Origin: Mycolicibacter sinensis
GTDB lineage: Bacteria > Actinomycetota > Actinomycetes > Mycobacteriales > Mycobacteriaceae
Assembly (NCBI RefSeq): GCF_001667945.1
Contig: NZ_LZJK01000094.1
Span: 1 to 42,305 of the forward strand
DNA length: 42,305 nt
Reading direction: 5' to 3'
Part shown: one piece after another, positions 28,666-36,845 of the stretch
Numbering within the stretch: the stretch's first letter is position 1
Layout: each line of letters opens with the position of its first letter
The notes under the pieces: model-generated
Seen by the model: the letters and a program-made list of their open reading frames with translations, nothing else
What the model was told of the DNA's origin: nothing
Databases searched by the model: none
Position numbers and translations under genes: made by a program

Positions 28666-29376
28666 ATGACGACGCTGGTCTTGACGGCGCACGGCAGCCG
28701 GGATCCGCGCTCGGCGGCCAACACCCACGCGATCGCCGGGCATCTTCGTCGGGTCGCACCGGAATTCACAGTGCGCGCGGCGTTCTGCGAGCACAGCACG
28801 CCCAGCCTGCGCGATGTGCTGGACACCAGCTCCAGCGGCCCGACCATCGTGGTCCCGTTCCTGCTGGCCAGCGCCTATCACGCCCGCATCGACATCCCGG
28901 GAGTGATCGCGCAGTGCGGGGCTGCGGTGCAGGTGGCGCCGACCCTGGGCGAGGATGACCGGCTGGTGCAGGTGCTCGGTGAGCGGCTGACGGCCGCGGG
29001 GGCATCCCGGTTCGACCCGGAGCTCGGCGTGGTGGTGGTCGCGGTGGGTTCCTCGCACGCTGCCGCCAATGCGCGCACCGCCCGCGTCGCCACACCGTTG
29101 TCTCGCGGAACCCGTTGGGCTGGAGTGGAAGTGGCCTTCGCCACGCAGGGACCGTCAGTGCCCGAAGCCGTTGAACGCCTCAAGGCGCGCGGGGCCACCA
29201 GGCTGATGATCGCACCGTGGTTCTTAGCGCACGGCAGGATCACCGACGGGATCGCCGCCTATGCCCAGCGAGCCGGAATCGCGATGGCCGAGCCGCTCGG
29301 CGCGCACCGTCTGGTGGCGGCGACCGTGCTGGACCGGGTCGAAGCGGCGCTCAACGCGGGCCACGCCGCCGCCTGA
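28666..29376 (+). CDS. sirB: SirB, sirohydrochlorin ferrochelatase (CbiX/Che1 type)
   Basis: 236 residues with two CbiX-type halves. The N-terminal LTAHGSRDPRS motif carries the chelatase His, and a second region (about 120-220, VAVGSSHAAANA, EVAFATQGPS, APWFLAHGRITDGI) contains the matching half with HG. It inserts iron into sirohydrochlorin to make siroheme, the cofactor of SirA, which explains the operon. M. tuberculosis Rv2393 (che1) is the equivalent and is somewhat longer. It is convergent with cysA, 64 bp away. Confidence 0.9.
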   Translation: MTTLVLTAHGSRDPRSAANTHAIAGHLRRVAPEFTVRAAFCEHSTPSLRDVLDTSSSGPTIVVPFLLASAYHARIDIPGVIAQCGAAVQVAPTLGEDDRLVQVLGERLTAAGASRFDPELGVVVVAVGSSHAAANARTARVATPLSRGTRWAGVEVAFATQGPSVPEAVERLKARGATRLMIAPWFLAHGRITDGIAAYAQRAGIAMAEPLGAHRLVAATVLDRVEAALNAGHAAA

Positions 29377-29440
29377 CGCGGCGAGATCGCAGCCACGCCG
29401 CTGATTCGGCGATTGTCGCTGCCTCAGCGCAATTCCGGCG

Positions 29441-30472
29441 CTAAGCAGGCATCGGTGCGTCCGTGACGGGCACTTCCTTCAGCGGTGGCACCCGGGTCGC
29501 CCGCACATAGACCGTGTCGCCTTCGGCCAACGCGAGCGCCTCGGCGTCGCCTCGGGTGATCTGCGCGGTGAACGGCACCTTGGTCGCGGCGTTGGTCAGT
29601 TCCACCCGCACCTCGAAGCCCAAGGCCACCACCCGGTCGACCACGGCGCGCAACACCCCGGTGGACTCGGCGGTGCCGTCGATGTTGGCCACCGCCATCT
29701 CGGGGGTGCGTCCGACCCGGATGTCGTGCGGGCGCACCAGGGTGCCGTTGAGCGAGGACACCGCGCCGAGAAACGACATCACGAAGGCGTTCGCCGGGGC
29801 GTCATAGACCTCGGTCGGGGTGCCGAGCTGCTCGATGCGGCCCTGATTGAGCACGGCGATCCGGTCGGCGACGTCCAGCGCCTCCGCCTGGTCGTGGGTG
29901 ACCAGCACCGTGGTGACGTTCACCTCGTCATGCAGGCGGCGCAGCCAGGCCCGCAGATCCTCGCGGACCTTCGCATCCAGGGCGCCGAACGGCTCGTCGA
30001 GCAGCAGCACCTGCGGATCCACCGCCAGCGCCCGCGCCAACGCCATCCGCTGCCGCTGCCCGCCGGAGAGCTGGTTGGGGTAGCGGGTCTGAAAACCGCT
30101 GAGTCCCACCACTTCCAGCAGGTTGTCCACCTTCTCCTTGACCTCGGACTTGGGCCGCTTGCGGATCTTGAGCCCAAACGCCACGTTGTCGCGCACCGTC
30201 ATGTGTTTGAACGCTGCGTAATGCTGGAACACGAAGCCGATGCCGCGCCGCTGCGGCGGAACCCCGGTGACGTCGACACCGTTGATGGTGACGGTGCCGC
30301 TGTCGGGGTGATCCAGGCCGGCGATCGCCCGCAGCAGGGTCGACTTGCCCGAACCGCTGGGGCCGAGCAGCGCGGTGAGCGAACCGGACGGCACCGCGAA
30401 GTCGACGTTGTCGAGGGCGACGAAGTCTCCGTAGCGCTTGTTGGCTCCGCGCACGGTGATCGCGTGGCTCAT
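29441..30472 (-). CDS. cysA: CysA, sulfate ABC transporter ATPase
   Basis: 343 residues. The nucleotide-binding domain has Walker [10 protein letters not shown] (37-45), Q-loop FQHYAAF, signature [15 protein letters not shown], Walker [13 protein letters not shown] and switch His (VTHDQ). The C-terminal 100 residues form the TOBE-like regulatory region ([20 protein letters not shown]). It powers sulfate/thiosulfate uptake with the permeases CysT and CysW and the binding lipoprotein SubI. Last gene of the subI-cysT-cysW-cysA operon; its ATG overlaps the cysW stop. Confidence 0.95.
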   Translation of the reverse strand: MSHAITVRGANKRYGDFVALDNVDFAVPSGSLTALLGPSGSGKSTLLRAIAGLDHPDSGTVTINGVDVTGVPPQRRGIGFVFQHYAAFKHMTVRDNVAFGLKIRKRPKSEVKEKVDNLLEVVGLSGFQTRYPNQLSGGQRQRMALARALAVDPQVLLLDEPFGALDAKVREDLRAWLRRLHDEVNVTTVLVTHDQAEALDVADRIAVLNQGRIEQLGTPTEVYDAPANAFVMSFLGAVSSLNGTLVRPHDIRVGRTPEMAVANIDGTAESTGVLRAVVDRVVALGFEVRVELTNAATKVPFTAQITRGDAEALALAEGDTVYVRATRVPPLKEVPVTDAPMPA

Positions 30473-31284
30473 CTGCTCCCCTTTCCGGCACGCCGCATGT
30501 CGAGCACCACCTGAACGATCAACACCAGTACCGACACCGTCATCAGCAGTGTGGACAAGGCGTAGGCGCCGTATTCAGCGCCGCGGTTGTAACGGTCGGA
30601 GACCAGCAGCGTCAGCGTCTGGGACTTGCCGGGCAGGTTCGACGAGACGATCAGCACAGCGCCGTACTCGCCGAGGGTGCGCGCCACGGTCAGCACGATC
30701 CCGTACGTCAGGCCCCACCGGATCGACGGCAGCGTGATCCGCCAGAACGTCTGCCACCAACTCGAACCCAGCGTCGCTGCCGCTTCCTCCATGTCGGTGC
30801 CCAGTTCGTGCAGCACCGGTTCGACTTCCCGGATGACGAACGGCAGCGTCACGAAGATGCTGGCCAGCACGATGCCCGGCAGGCCGAAAATGATCTTGAG
30901 ACCCCAGTCGTTCTCCACGAAGCCCAGCAACCCGGCCGAGCCCCACAGCACGATCAGCGCGACACCGACGATCACCGGCGACACCGCGAACGGCAGGTCG
31001 ATGATCGCCTGCAGTGCGCCCTTGCCGCGGAACTTGTTGCGGGCCAGCACCAGTGCCGTCGGGATACCGAAGATGACGTTCAGCGGCACCACAATCGCCA
31101 CCACCAGCAGCGACAGCTGCAACGCCGAGATGGCCGCCGGGGTGGAGATGTAGGCGAAGAACTGCCCGAATCCGGGGGCGAAACTGCGCCACAGGATCAA
31201 CGACACCGGAACGATCAACAGCAGGCTGATGTAAGCCAGCGCCACGAACCGGATGAGGTAACGGACTTTGCGCGACGGAGTCAT
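30469..31284 (-). CDS. cysW: CysW, sulfate ABC transporter permease
   Basis: 271 residues (272 in M. tuberculosis). A binding-protein-dependent permease with about six membrane segments, starting [20 protein letters not shown]. The cytoplasmic EAA loop is recognisable as [20 protein letters not shown] longer frame begins at 31425, but the ATG at 31284 overlaps the cysT stop by four bases and fits the family length. It forms the membrane channel with CysT. Confidence 0.94.
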   Translation of the reverse strand: MTPSRKVRYLIRFVALAYISLLLIVPVSLILWRSFAPGFGQFFAYISTPAAISALQLSLLVVAIVVPLNVIFGIPTALVLARNKFRGKGALQAIIDLPFAVSPVIVGVALIVLWGSAGLLGFVENDWGLKIIFGLPGIVLASIFVTLPFVIREVEPVLHELGTDMEEAAATLGSSWWQTFWRITLPSIRWGLTYGIVLTVARTLGEYGAVLIVSSNLPGKSQTLTLLVSDRYNRGAEYGAYALSTLLMTVSVLVLIVQVVLDMRRAGKGSR

Positions 31285-32141
31285 GCCGACCGCTCCTGCC
31301 GCTTGGTCACCCGCGCGCCCAGCACCCGCAGCGCCAGCAGCACCAGGAACGAAATTCCGAGCAGCACCAGGGAGATCGCTGCGGCACCGGTGCGGTCGTC
31401 GTTCTCGATCAAAGTGCGGATCCACTGTGAGGAGACCTCGGTCTTGCCGGGCACCGCCCCGCCGATCAGCACCACCGAACCGAACTCGCCGATTGCCCGG
31501 GAGAACGCCAGGCCCGCACCGGTCAGCAGCGCCGGGGTCAGCGACGGCAGCACCACCGTGCGAAAGATCGTCGCGCCGGAGGCGCCCAGCGACGCCGCGG
31601 CTTCCTCGACCTCCCGATCGATCTCCAGCAGCACCGGTTGCACGGCGCGCACCACGAACGGCAGCGTGACAAACGCCAGCGCTAGGCCGACGCCGGCGGC
31701 GGTGTGCTGCAGATGCACGTGCACCGGGCTGGCCGGACCGTACAACGCCAGCATCACCAGACTGGCGACGATGGTGGGCAACGCGAACGGCAGGTCGATG
31801 ATCACGTCGATGAAGCGCTTACCGACGAAATCGTCACGCACCAGCACCCAAGCGATCAGCAGGCCGAACACCAGGTTGACCACGGTGACGCCGGCCGCGA
31901 TCGTCAACGTCACGCGGAAGGACTCCAGCGCGGCGTGCGAGGTGACCGCCAGGCGGAACGCCTGCCAACCGCCGCCGGCGGCCTGCCAGGCGATCGCGGC
32001 CAGCGGCGCCAGCACGATCAGCGACAGCCAGACCACCGCGGCACCGACCCGCAGTGAGACGCCTTCGCGCCGGAACCCGGCATGCACCGGCGGCCCACCC
32101 TCGCCGGGCCGGGTCGCCTCGCTGACCACGATCGCCGTCAT
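31281..32141 (-). CDS. cysT: CysT, sulfate ABC transporter permease
   Basis: 286 residues (283 in M. tuberculosis). It has the same permease fold as CysW: a short cytoplasmic head, six membrane segments starting near residue 30 (VGAAVVWLSLIVLAPLAAIA), and the EAA loop VEEAAASLGASGATIFRTV. It is coupled by ATGA overlaps to subI upstream and cysW downstream, as expected of subunits made in fixed ratio. Confidence 0.94.
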   Translation of the reverse strand: MTAIVVSEATRPGEGGPPVHAGFRREGVSLRVGAAVVWLSLIVLAPLAAIAWQAAGGGWQAFRLAVTSHAALESFRVTLTIAAGVTVVNLVFGLLIAWVLVRDDFVGKRFIDVIIDLPFALPTIVASLVMLALYGPASPVHVHLQHTAAGVGLALAFVTLPFVVRAVQPVLLEIDREVEEAAASLGASGATIFRTVVLPSLTPALLTGAGLAFSRAIGEFGSVVLIGGAVPGKTEVSSQWIRTLIENDDRTGAAAISLVLLGISFLVLLALRVLGARVTKRQERSA

Positions 32142-33154
32142 CCGGTGACCCGGGTGTAGATCTTGGTGATGGTGCCGTTTTCCTTGTCGAACAGGCCGGT
32201 GTCAACGACGTCCCACCCGCCCAGATCCGCGATCGTCCAGAGCTTGTCCGGCGCCGGGAACTCCTCGCGGAACTCGGCCGCGATGCCCGGGTCGGCCGGA
32301 CGGAAGCCCGCCTGCGCCCACAGGCGTTGCGCCACGGTCGTGTACTGGAAGTTCTTGAACGCGGTGACGGCCTCGAGGTGCCGGCTGGAGGACACCACCG
32401 CCAGCGGGTTCTCGATCTTGAAGGTCTGCGCCGGGTTCACATGCTCCACCGGTTTGCCCTTGCGCTCGACGGCGATCGCCTCGTTCTCGTAGCTGATCAG
32501 CACGTCGCCGCTGCCCTGCAGGAACACGTCGGTGGCCTCTCGCCCGGAGCCCGGGCGCAGCTTGACGTGATCACTGACCAGCTTGTCGACGAAATCCAGG
32601 CCGGCCTGCGGATCCTTGCCGCCCTGGCTCTTGACGGCGTAGGGAGCCAGCAGATTCCACTTGGCCGATCCGGAGCTCAGTGGGCTGGGGGTGATCACCT
32701 CGACGCCGGGGGCCAACAGGTCGTCCCAGTCCTTGATGTGCTTGGGATTGCCCTGCCGCACCACCAGGGTGACCACCGAACCGAACGGGATGCCTTTGGT
32801 GACGTCGGCATTCCAGTCCTCGGCCACCTTGCCGGCCTTGACCAGCCGGGTGATGTCGGGCTCCACCGAGAAATTCACGATGTCGGCCGGTTTGCCGTTG
32901 GCGACGCCGCGGGACTGGTCCCCCGAAGCGCCGTAAGAAGTGACGACCTGCACGTCGGCACCCTCCTCGGTGCCGTAGAACGCCGGGATCACCTTGCTCC
33001 AGCCGGGTTCGGGAACCGCGTAGGCCACCAGCGTCAGGGTGGTGTGTGCATCGGACCGCTCGGCACCACCGACCACGTCGCTGGGCCCCCCGCCGCAGCC
33101 GGCGATCAAAACAGCGGTCAGCGCCAGGGCGGCGCCTCTGACGGTGTGAAGCAT
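32138..33154 (-). CDS. subI: SubI, sulfate-binding lipoprotein
   Basis: 338 residues. The signal peptide ends in lipobox LIAGC with Cys20 as the lipidated residue, followed by a periplasmic-binding-protein fold: SYGASGDQSRGVANGKPADIV (sulfate-binding region near 75-95), SPLSSGSAKWNLLAPYA and GSGDVLISYENEA. It captures sulfate at the outer face of the membrane and delivers it to CysT/CysW. The ribosome site GAAAGG is well spaced. The gene is preceded by a candidate Cys-codon leader peptide (33268-33360), suggesting control by cysteine supply like that of sirA. Confidence 0.95.
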   Translation of the reverse strand: MLHTVRGAALALTAVLIAGCGGGPSDVVGGAERSDAHTTLTLVAYAVPEPGWSKVIPAFYGTEEGADVQVVTSYGASGDQSRGVANGKPADIVNFSVEPDITRLVKAGKVAEDWNADVTKGIPFGSVVTLVVRQGNPKHIKDWDDLLAPGVEVITPSPLSSGSAKWNLLAPYAVKSQGGKDPQAGLDFVDKLVSDHVKLRPGSGREATDVFLQGSGDVLISYENEAIAVERKGKPVEHVNPAQTFKIENPLAVVSSSRHLEAVTAFKNFQYTTVAQRLWAQAGFRPADPGIAAEFREEFPAPDKLWTIADLGGWDVVDTGLFDKENGTITKIYTRVTG

Positions 33155-33267
33155 TGATGACCTTTCAGTGCAGGCTGAGCAGATTCGGTCCTGTCGCTTC
33201 GCGGAGATGGTTGCCCCATGGATGACCTGCCGGGCATTACGACATCAAGGCGGCGACGGGCGGGTGT

Positions 33268-33360
33268 TCAGCGACAACAGTGCACGTCGGCCACAGCGCA
33301 ATTTCCCACGGCAATGAGGGCCAAGACGTGGCACTCTCCATTACCGGACGCTGCGAGCAT
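33268..33360 (-). CDS. Cys-containing leader peptide upstream of subI
   Basis: A 30-residue frame with ATG at 33360 and TGA at 33268-33270. Cys are at 10, 21, 28 and 29, with two adjacent Cys codons just before the stop (DVHCCR). A -10 element TACGCT (complement of 33368-33373) ends exactly 7 bases before the ATG, the same leaderless geometry as the sirA leader. Size, position and Cys codons match a cysteine-responsive attenuator for the sulfate-uptake operon 113 bp downstream. Unlike sirA, I do not see a strong hairpin over the subI ribosome site. Confidence 0.6.
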   Translation of the reverse strand: MLAASGNGECHVLALIAVGNCAVADVHCCR

Positions 33361-33373
33361 GCCGGGAAGCGTA
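33361..33373 (-). promoter_or_regulatory. -10 element of the subI operon leader
   Basis: TACGCT (complement of 33368-33373) fits TANNNT and is followed by 7 bases and ATG. It probably starts the leaderless subI-cysT-cysW-cysA transcript. Confidence 0.5.
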
Positions 33374-33380
33374 ACAGAAC

Positions 33381-33496
33381 CCGCGGTTCAGCGACGGAGG
33401 AGAGCCGAAGCTGGAACCGCGGCATAAACCCCGCGGTTCAGCGAGGCTCGACGGAGGAGAGCCGAAGCTGGAACCGCGGCATAAACCCCGCGGTTC
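33381..33496. repeat. Tandem hairpin repeats between the small-ORF operon and subI
   Basis: Two near-identical direct units (33381-33430, 50 bp; 33431-33487, 57 bp with a 7-bp insertion GGCTCGA) and the first 9 bp of a third (33488-33496). Each carries CCGCGGTTC and GAACCGCGG arms. Adjacent units form two perfect 9-bp stems with an 8-base loop CATAAACC (33414-33439 and 33471-33496). They lie directly after the 25-residue gene's stop and before the subI leader promoter, so they may terminate transcription or protect the 3' end. Confidence 0.85.
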
Positions 33497-33572
33497 AGCG
33501 GGTCAACAGCCAGCTGACGATCACCAACACGATCAAACCGACCAGAATCAACGTCACCTGCGAGCGCGGCAT
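33495..33572 (-). CDS. 25-residue single-helix membrane peptide
   Basis: ATG at 33572 follows the TAG of the upstream 64-residue gene with no gap (TAGATG). The 25 codons give a basic start (MPRSQ), a hydrophobic run of about 17 residues (VTLILVGLIVLVIVSW) and LLTR at the end, a classic short membrane peptide. The stop lies inside the third copy of the hairpin repeat. The immediate coupling and clean helix suggest a real gene, possibly working with the adjacent small membrane protein. No function is known to me. Confidence 0.6.
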   Translation of the reverse strand: MPRSQVTLILVGLIVLVIVSWLLTR

Positions 33573-33767
33573 CTAGCGTGCCCCGCCGTCGTCGTGCCGG
33601 ACGCGTTCGAGCACCCGGATGCCCTGCCCCAGCGCAGCGTCCAGCACCACCGCCAGGCCGTAGGCCAGCGCCAGCACCACCGGCATCACCACCGCGGTCT
33701 GGACCACGAAACCGAGCCCCGACAGCCACAGCTCCACGCCGTCCCACCAGCTCAGGAAGCCAACCAT
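33573..33767 (-). CDS. Small membrane protein, Rv2401A position
   Basis: 64 residues from an ATG with a weak GGCGAG site. Residues about 12-46 are hydrophobic with one or two membrane segments (LWLSGLGFVVQTAVVMPVVL and ALAYGLAVVLDAAL), and the C-terminus is basic then acidic (RVLERVRHDDGG). A longer frame extends upstream to 33956, but that part is Arg/Pro-rich and looks non-coding. By position it corresponds to the small membrane protein Rv2401A of M. tuberculosis. Function unknown. It is divergent from the trehalase gene; the 177 bp between them hold imperfect direct repeats (GCAGCGGGTCGG at 33790 and 33845). Confidence 0.7.
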   Translation of the reverse strand: MVGFLSWWDGVELWLSGLGFVVQTAVVMPVVLALAYGLAVVLDAALGQGIRVLERVRHDDGGAR

Positions 33768-33944
33768 CTCGCCCACTTTAGCGGCGATCGCAGCGGGTCG
33801 GCGCCATCGGCACCGTGGCGATCGCAAGCACGGCGGAGCCGGGCGCAGCGGGTCGGCCGCCATCGACCGATGCCTGACGCCAGCCGAAACCAGGAGGCGG
33901 CGGGTCAGGTGGACGTGCGCCAAGCCGCCAGAGATGATGTCGGA

Positions 33945-35996
33945 ATGGTCCTGCACACCCCGCCGGGCGATGCACCCGACAAGACCGCCCCCGAAGTCAC
34001 TGCACCAGCCTCGGACGTCCGCGTCGCCGCCAGGGTGACCCCGCCGCTGTCGGCCACCGCACCGGTGCCCTATTCGGCGGCGCCGGGCCAGGTCCGCAAC
34101 TCGTTTCCCCCGATCGCTGACTACGCGTTCCTGTCGGATTGCGAAACCAACTGCCTGATCTCAGCGGCCGGCTCGGTGGAGTGGATGTGCGTGCCGCGGC
34201 CCGACTCCCCCAGCGTCTTCGGTTCCATCCTGGACCGCGGCGCGGGGCACTTTCGGCTCGGGCCGTACGGGGTTTCGGTGCCCGCCGCGCGGCGCTACCT
34301 TCCCGGCAGTCCGATCATGGAGACCACCTGGCAGACCCACACCGGCTGGCTGATCGTGCGTGACGCACTGGTGATGGGCAAGTGGCACGACATCGAGGCG
34401 CGGTCCCAGACCCACCGGCGCACGCCCACCGACTGGGACGCCGAGCACATCCTGCTGCGCACTGTGCGCTGCGTCAGCGGCACCGTCGAGTTGACCATGA
34501 GCTGCGAGCCGGCGTTCGACTATCACCGCACCAGCGCCACCTGGGAATACTCGTCCAACGCCTACGGCGAAGCGATCGCGCGAGCCCGCCAAGACCCGGA
34601 CGCCCACCCGACACTGCGGTTGACGACGAATCTGCGGCTGGGCCTGGAAGGCCGCGAGGCGCGAGCCCGCACCCGGCTGACCGAGGGCGACGACGTCTTC
34701 GTGGCGTTGAGCTGGTCCAAACACCCCGCGCCGCAGACCTACGCCGAAGCCGCCGACAAAATGTGGAATACCACCGAGTGTTGGCGACAGTGGATCAACA
34801 TCGGCAACTTCCCCGACCATCCGTGGCGGGTCTATCTGCAGCGCAGCGCGCTGACGCTCAAGGGGCTGACCTATTCGCCGACCGGCGCGCTGCTGGCCGC
34901 AGCGACCACGTCGCTGCCGGAAACTCCGCAGGGCGAACGCAACTGGGATTACCGCTACGCCTGGGTGCGGGATTCGACGTTCGCACTGTGGGGCCTCTAC
35001 ACGCTCGGGCTGGACCGCGAGGCCGACGACTTCTTCTCGTTCATCGCCGACGTGTCCGGCGCCAACAACGGCCAGCAGCGTCCACTGCAGGTGATGTACG
35101 GCGTGGGCGGCGAACACGAACTGGCCGAAGAGGAACTCGAGCACCTGTCCGGCTACGACAACGCCCGCCCGGTGCGGATCGGCAACGGCGCCTACAACCA
35201 GCGTCAGCACGACATCTGGGGCACCATGCTGGACTCGGTCTACCTGCACGCCAAGTCCCGCGAGCAGATCCCCGAAACCCTGTGGCCGGTGCTCAAGCGT
35301 CAGGTGGAAGAGGCGATCGAGCACTGGCGCGAGCCTGATCGCGGCATCTGGGAAGTCCGCGGTGAACCGCAGCACTTCACCTCATCGAAGGTGATGTGTT
35401 GGGTGGCGCTGGATCGCGGCTCGAAGCTGGCCGAGCTGCAGGGCGAAGTGTCGTATGCCCGGCAGTGGCGGGCGATCGCCGAGGAGATCAAGGCCGACGT
35501 GCTGGCCAATGGGGTGGATTCCCGCGGCGTGCTGACCCAGAGCTACGGCAGCGATGCGCTGGACGCCTCGCTGCTGCTGGTGGTGCTCACCCGGTTCCTG
35601 CCGGCCGACGATCCGCGGGTGCGCGCCACCGTGATGGCGATCGCCGAGGAACTCACCGAGGACGGTCTGGTGCTGCGCTACCGCACCGAGGAGACCGACG
35701 ACGGACTGTCGGGCACCGAGGGCACCTTCACCATCTGCTCGTTCTGGTTGGTCTCGGCGCTGGTGGAGATCGGCGAGGTCAGCCAGGCCAAGCATCTGTG
35801 TGAGCGGCTGCTCTCCTTCGCCAGCCCGCTGCACCTCTACGCCGAGGAGATCGAGCCCCGCACCGGCCGGCACCTGGGCAACTTCCCGCAGGCGTTCACC
35901 CACCTGGCGCTGATCAACGCCGTCGTGCACGTGATCCGCGCCGAGGAGGAGGCCGACTCCACCGGGGGGTTCCAGCCGGCGAACGCCCCCAACTGA
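33945..35996 (+). CDS. Trehalase, GH15 family
   Basis: 683 residues. It hydrolyses trehalose to glucose in the cytosol. A beta-sandwich N-terminal domain (about 50-290, DYAFLSDCETNCLISAAGSVEWMC) precedes an (alpha/alpha)6 barrel (about 300-665). Glucoamylase-type hallmarks are ERNWDYRYAWVRDSTFALW, DRGIWEVRGEPQHFTSSKVM (general acid Glu) and LYAEEIEPRTG (base Glu). It matches the characterised mycobacterial GH15 trehalase (Rv2402/MSMEG_4528 type), whose N-terminus MVL supports ATG 33945. Another in-frame ATG at 33870 lacks a ribosome site. Residues 5-50 are Pro/Ala-rich and probably disordered. Confidence 0.93.
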   Translation: MVLHTPPGDAPDKTAPEVTAPASDVRVAARVTPPLSATAPVPYSAAPGQVRNSFPPIADYAFLSDCETNCLISAAGSVEWMCVPRPDSPSVFGSILDRGAGHFRLGPYGVSVPAARRYLPGSPIMETTWQTHTGWLIVRDALVMGKWHDIEARSQTHRRTPTDWDAEHILLRTVRCVSGTVELTMSCEPAFDYHRTSATWEYSSNAYGEAIARARQDPDAHPTLRLTTNLRLGLEGREARARTRLTEGDDVFVALSWSKHPAPQTYAEAADKMWNTTECWRQWINIGNFPDHPWRVYLQRSALTLKGLTYSPTGALLAAATTSLPETPQGERNWDYRYAWVRDSTFALWGLYTLGLDREADDFFSFIADVSGANNGQQRPLQVMYGVGGEHELAEEELEHLSGYDNARPVRIGNGAYNQRQHDIWGTMLDSVYLHAKSREQIPETLWPVLKRQVEEAIEHWREPDRGIWEVRGEPQHFTSSKVMCWVALDRGSKLAELQGEVSYARQWRAIAEEIKADVLANGVDSRGVLTQSYGSDALDASLLLVVLTRFLPADDPRVRATVMAIAEELTEDGLVLRYRTEETDDGLSGTEGTFTICSFWLVSALVEIGEVSQAKHLCERLLSFASPLHLYAEEIEPRTGRHLGNFPQAFTHLALINAVVHVIRAEEEADSTGGFQPANAPN

Positions 35997-36020
35997 CGGG
36001 CCATCACCGGCGCGGCCCAG

Positions 36021-36068
36021 CGTGAAGGTGACTTCACGTTCGCTGTCCACCGTGAAGCCATCTTCACG
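36021..36068. terminator. Twin hairpins between convergent genes
   Basis: Two copies of CGTGAAG-N4-CTTCACG (36021-36038, loop GTGA; 36051-36068, loop CCAT), each with a perfect 7-bp stem and followed by TTCG. They sit between the convergent trehalase and LppR-like genes. Symmetry suggests termination in both directions; no long T run is present. Confidence 0.6.
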
Positions 36069-36080
36069 TTCGGCCAGGAA

Positions 36081-36845
36081 TTAACCGCTGAGGCCGCGGA
36101 TCTTGTCCAGCATCGCCCGCGCCAGGTCGGCGGCGGTGGTGTCCCCCGGCGGTGGGGCGTCGGCGTGGTCGTCCTCGCCGACGAACCAGAACACGTCGAC
36201 GTCGACGAGGCAGTTCACCCGCGCCGCCAGCGCCCGCGTCACCCGCAAGCCCACCTCACCGTCCACGGTGGTCCGCACGGTGGCGGTGAGCACCGTGTCG
36301 GTGATGGAGACGTCGGTGATCTCGCCGCTGGCGTCGCTGCCCTCACCGTTTCGGACCACCGTGACCCCGTCGCAGTGGCCCCACTGCTGCGAGAACTTCG
36401 CGAACAGCGCGTCGGCGTCGGAAGCGGTGGCCAGTGCGATCACCGCCTCACCCACTCCGGTCAGCGGCGAGTCGTCGGCGGCGGAGGTGCTGTCCCAGAA
36501 TTCGTGGGCGACATCTTGTACGCCGGCCGCGCCGTAGACGCTCTTCTGTCCGCCCACCGCGGCGCCGACACAGTCTTCCGGGGCCGCCTCGTCCCAGGCA
36601 TCGGGCAGATCATCGATGCCACCGAACCGCGGCGGCAGGTTGGGGTCGCTGCGGAAGGGCTGACCGGCCAGCTTCGACAGCTCGGCGTCGTCGAGCAGCA
36701 CCTGCCGGACTGCCATTCCGGTGACCGGGGTGGGCGCCAGTCCCGGTGCCGGCCTGACGGTTCCGGAGACCACCGTGGTGCACCCGCTGACCAACAGCAC
36801 GAGCGCCGCCGCTGCGGCAGCGGTTCTTCCGGCCCGGGCGGCCAC
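36081..36845 (-). CDS. lppR: LppR-like lipoprotein with PknH-type sensor domain
   Basis: 254 residues. Signal peptide with lipobox LVSGC (Cys22), then a secreted domain of the mycobacterial PknH extracellular-sensor type: MAVRQVLLDDAELSKLAG, PEDCVGA, EFWDS, WGHCDGVTV and VNCLVDVDVFW, with four Cys that can form the family's two disulfides. The length matches M. tuberculosis LppR (about 251). It is anchored outside the cytoplasmic membrane; the ligand is unknown. The GTG start overlaps the last base of the lepA stop codon (TAGTG), so translation follows lepA. Confidence 0.85.
   Translation of the reverse strand: MAARAGRTAAAAAALVLLVSGCTTVVSGTVRPAPGLAPTPVTGMAVRQVLLDDAELSKLAGQPFRSDPNLPPRFGGIDDLPDAWDEAAPEDCVGAAVGGQKSVYGAAGVQDVAHEFWDSTSAADDSPLTGVGEAVIALATASDADALFAKFSQQWGHCDGVTVVRNGEGSDASGEITDVSITDTVLTATVRTTVDGEVGLRVTRALAARVNCLVDVDVFWFVGEDDHADAPPPGDTTAADLARAMLDKIRGLSG

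Noticed and set aside
27756..28847. Long minus-strand open frame (363 residues) across sirA, cysH and sirB
   Set aside because: It is antisense to three clearly homologous genes and is Arg/Ala-rich with no recognisable domain. High GC content makes such shadow frames common.
30808..32148. 446-residue plus-strand frame opposite cysW/cysT
   Set aside because: Antisense to two permease genes whose membrane pattern and overlaps are convincing.
33237..33425. 62-residue minus-strand frame upstream of subI
   Set aside because: It overlaps the Cys-codon leader in another frame and runs through the hairpin repeats. It lacks the -10 geometry seen for the leader.
33381..33496. Possible CRISPR array
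   Set aside because: Units abut directly with no unique spacers, number fewer than three full copies, and no cas genes are present.
33280..33576. Plus-strand frame with an internal peptide repeat (TEESRSWNRGINPAVQR twice)
   Set aside because: The peptide repeat is only the translation of the hairpin DNA repeats at 33381-33496. No signal for translation.
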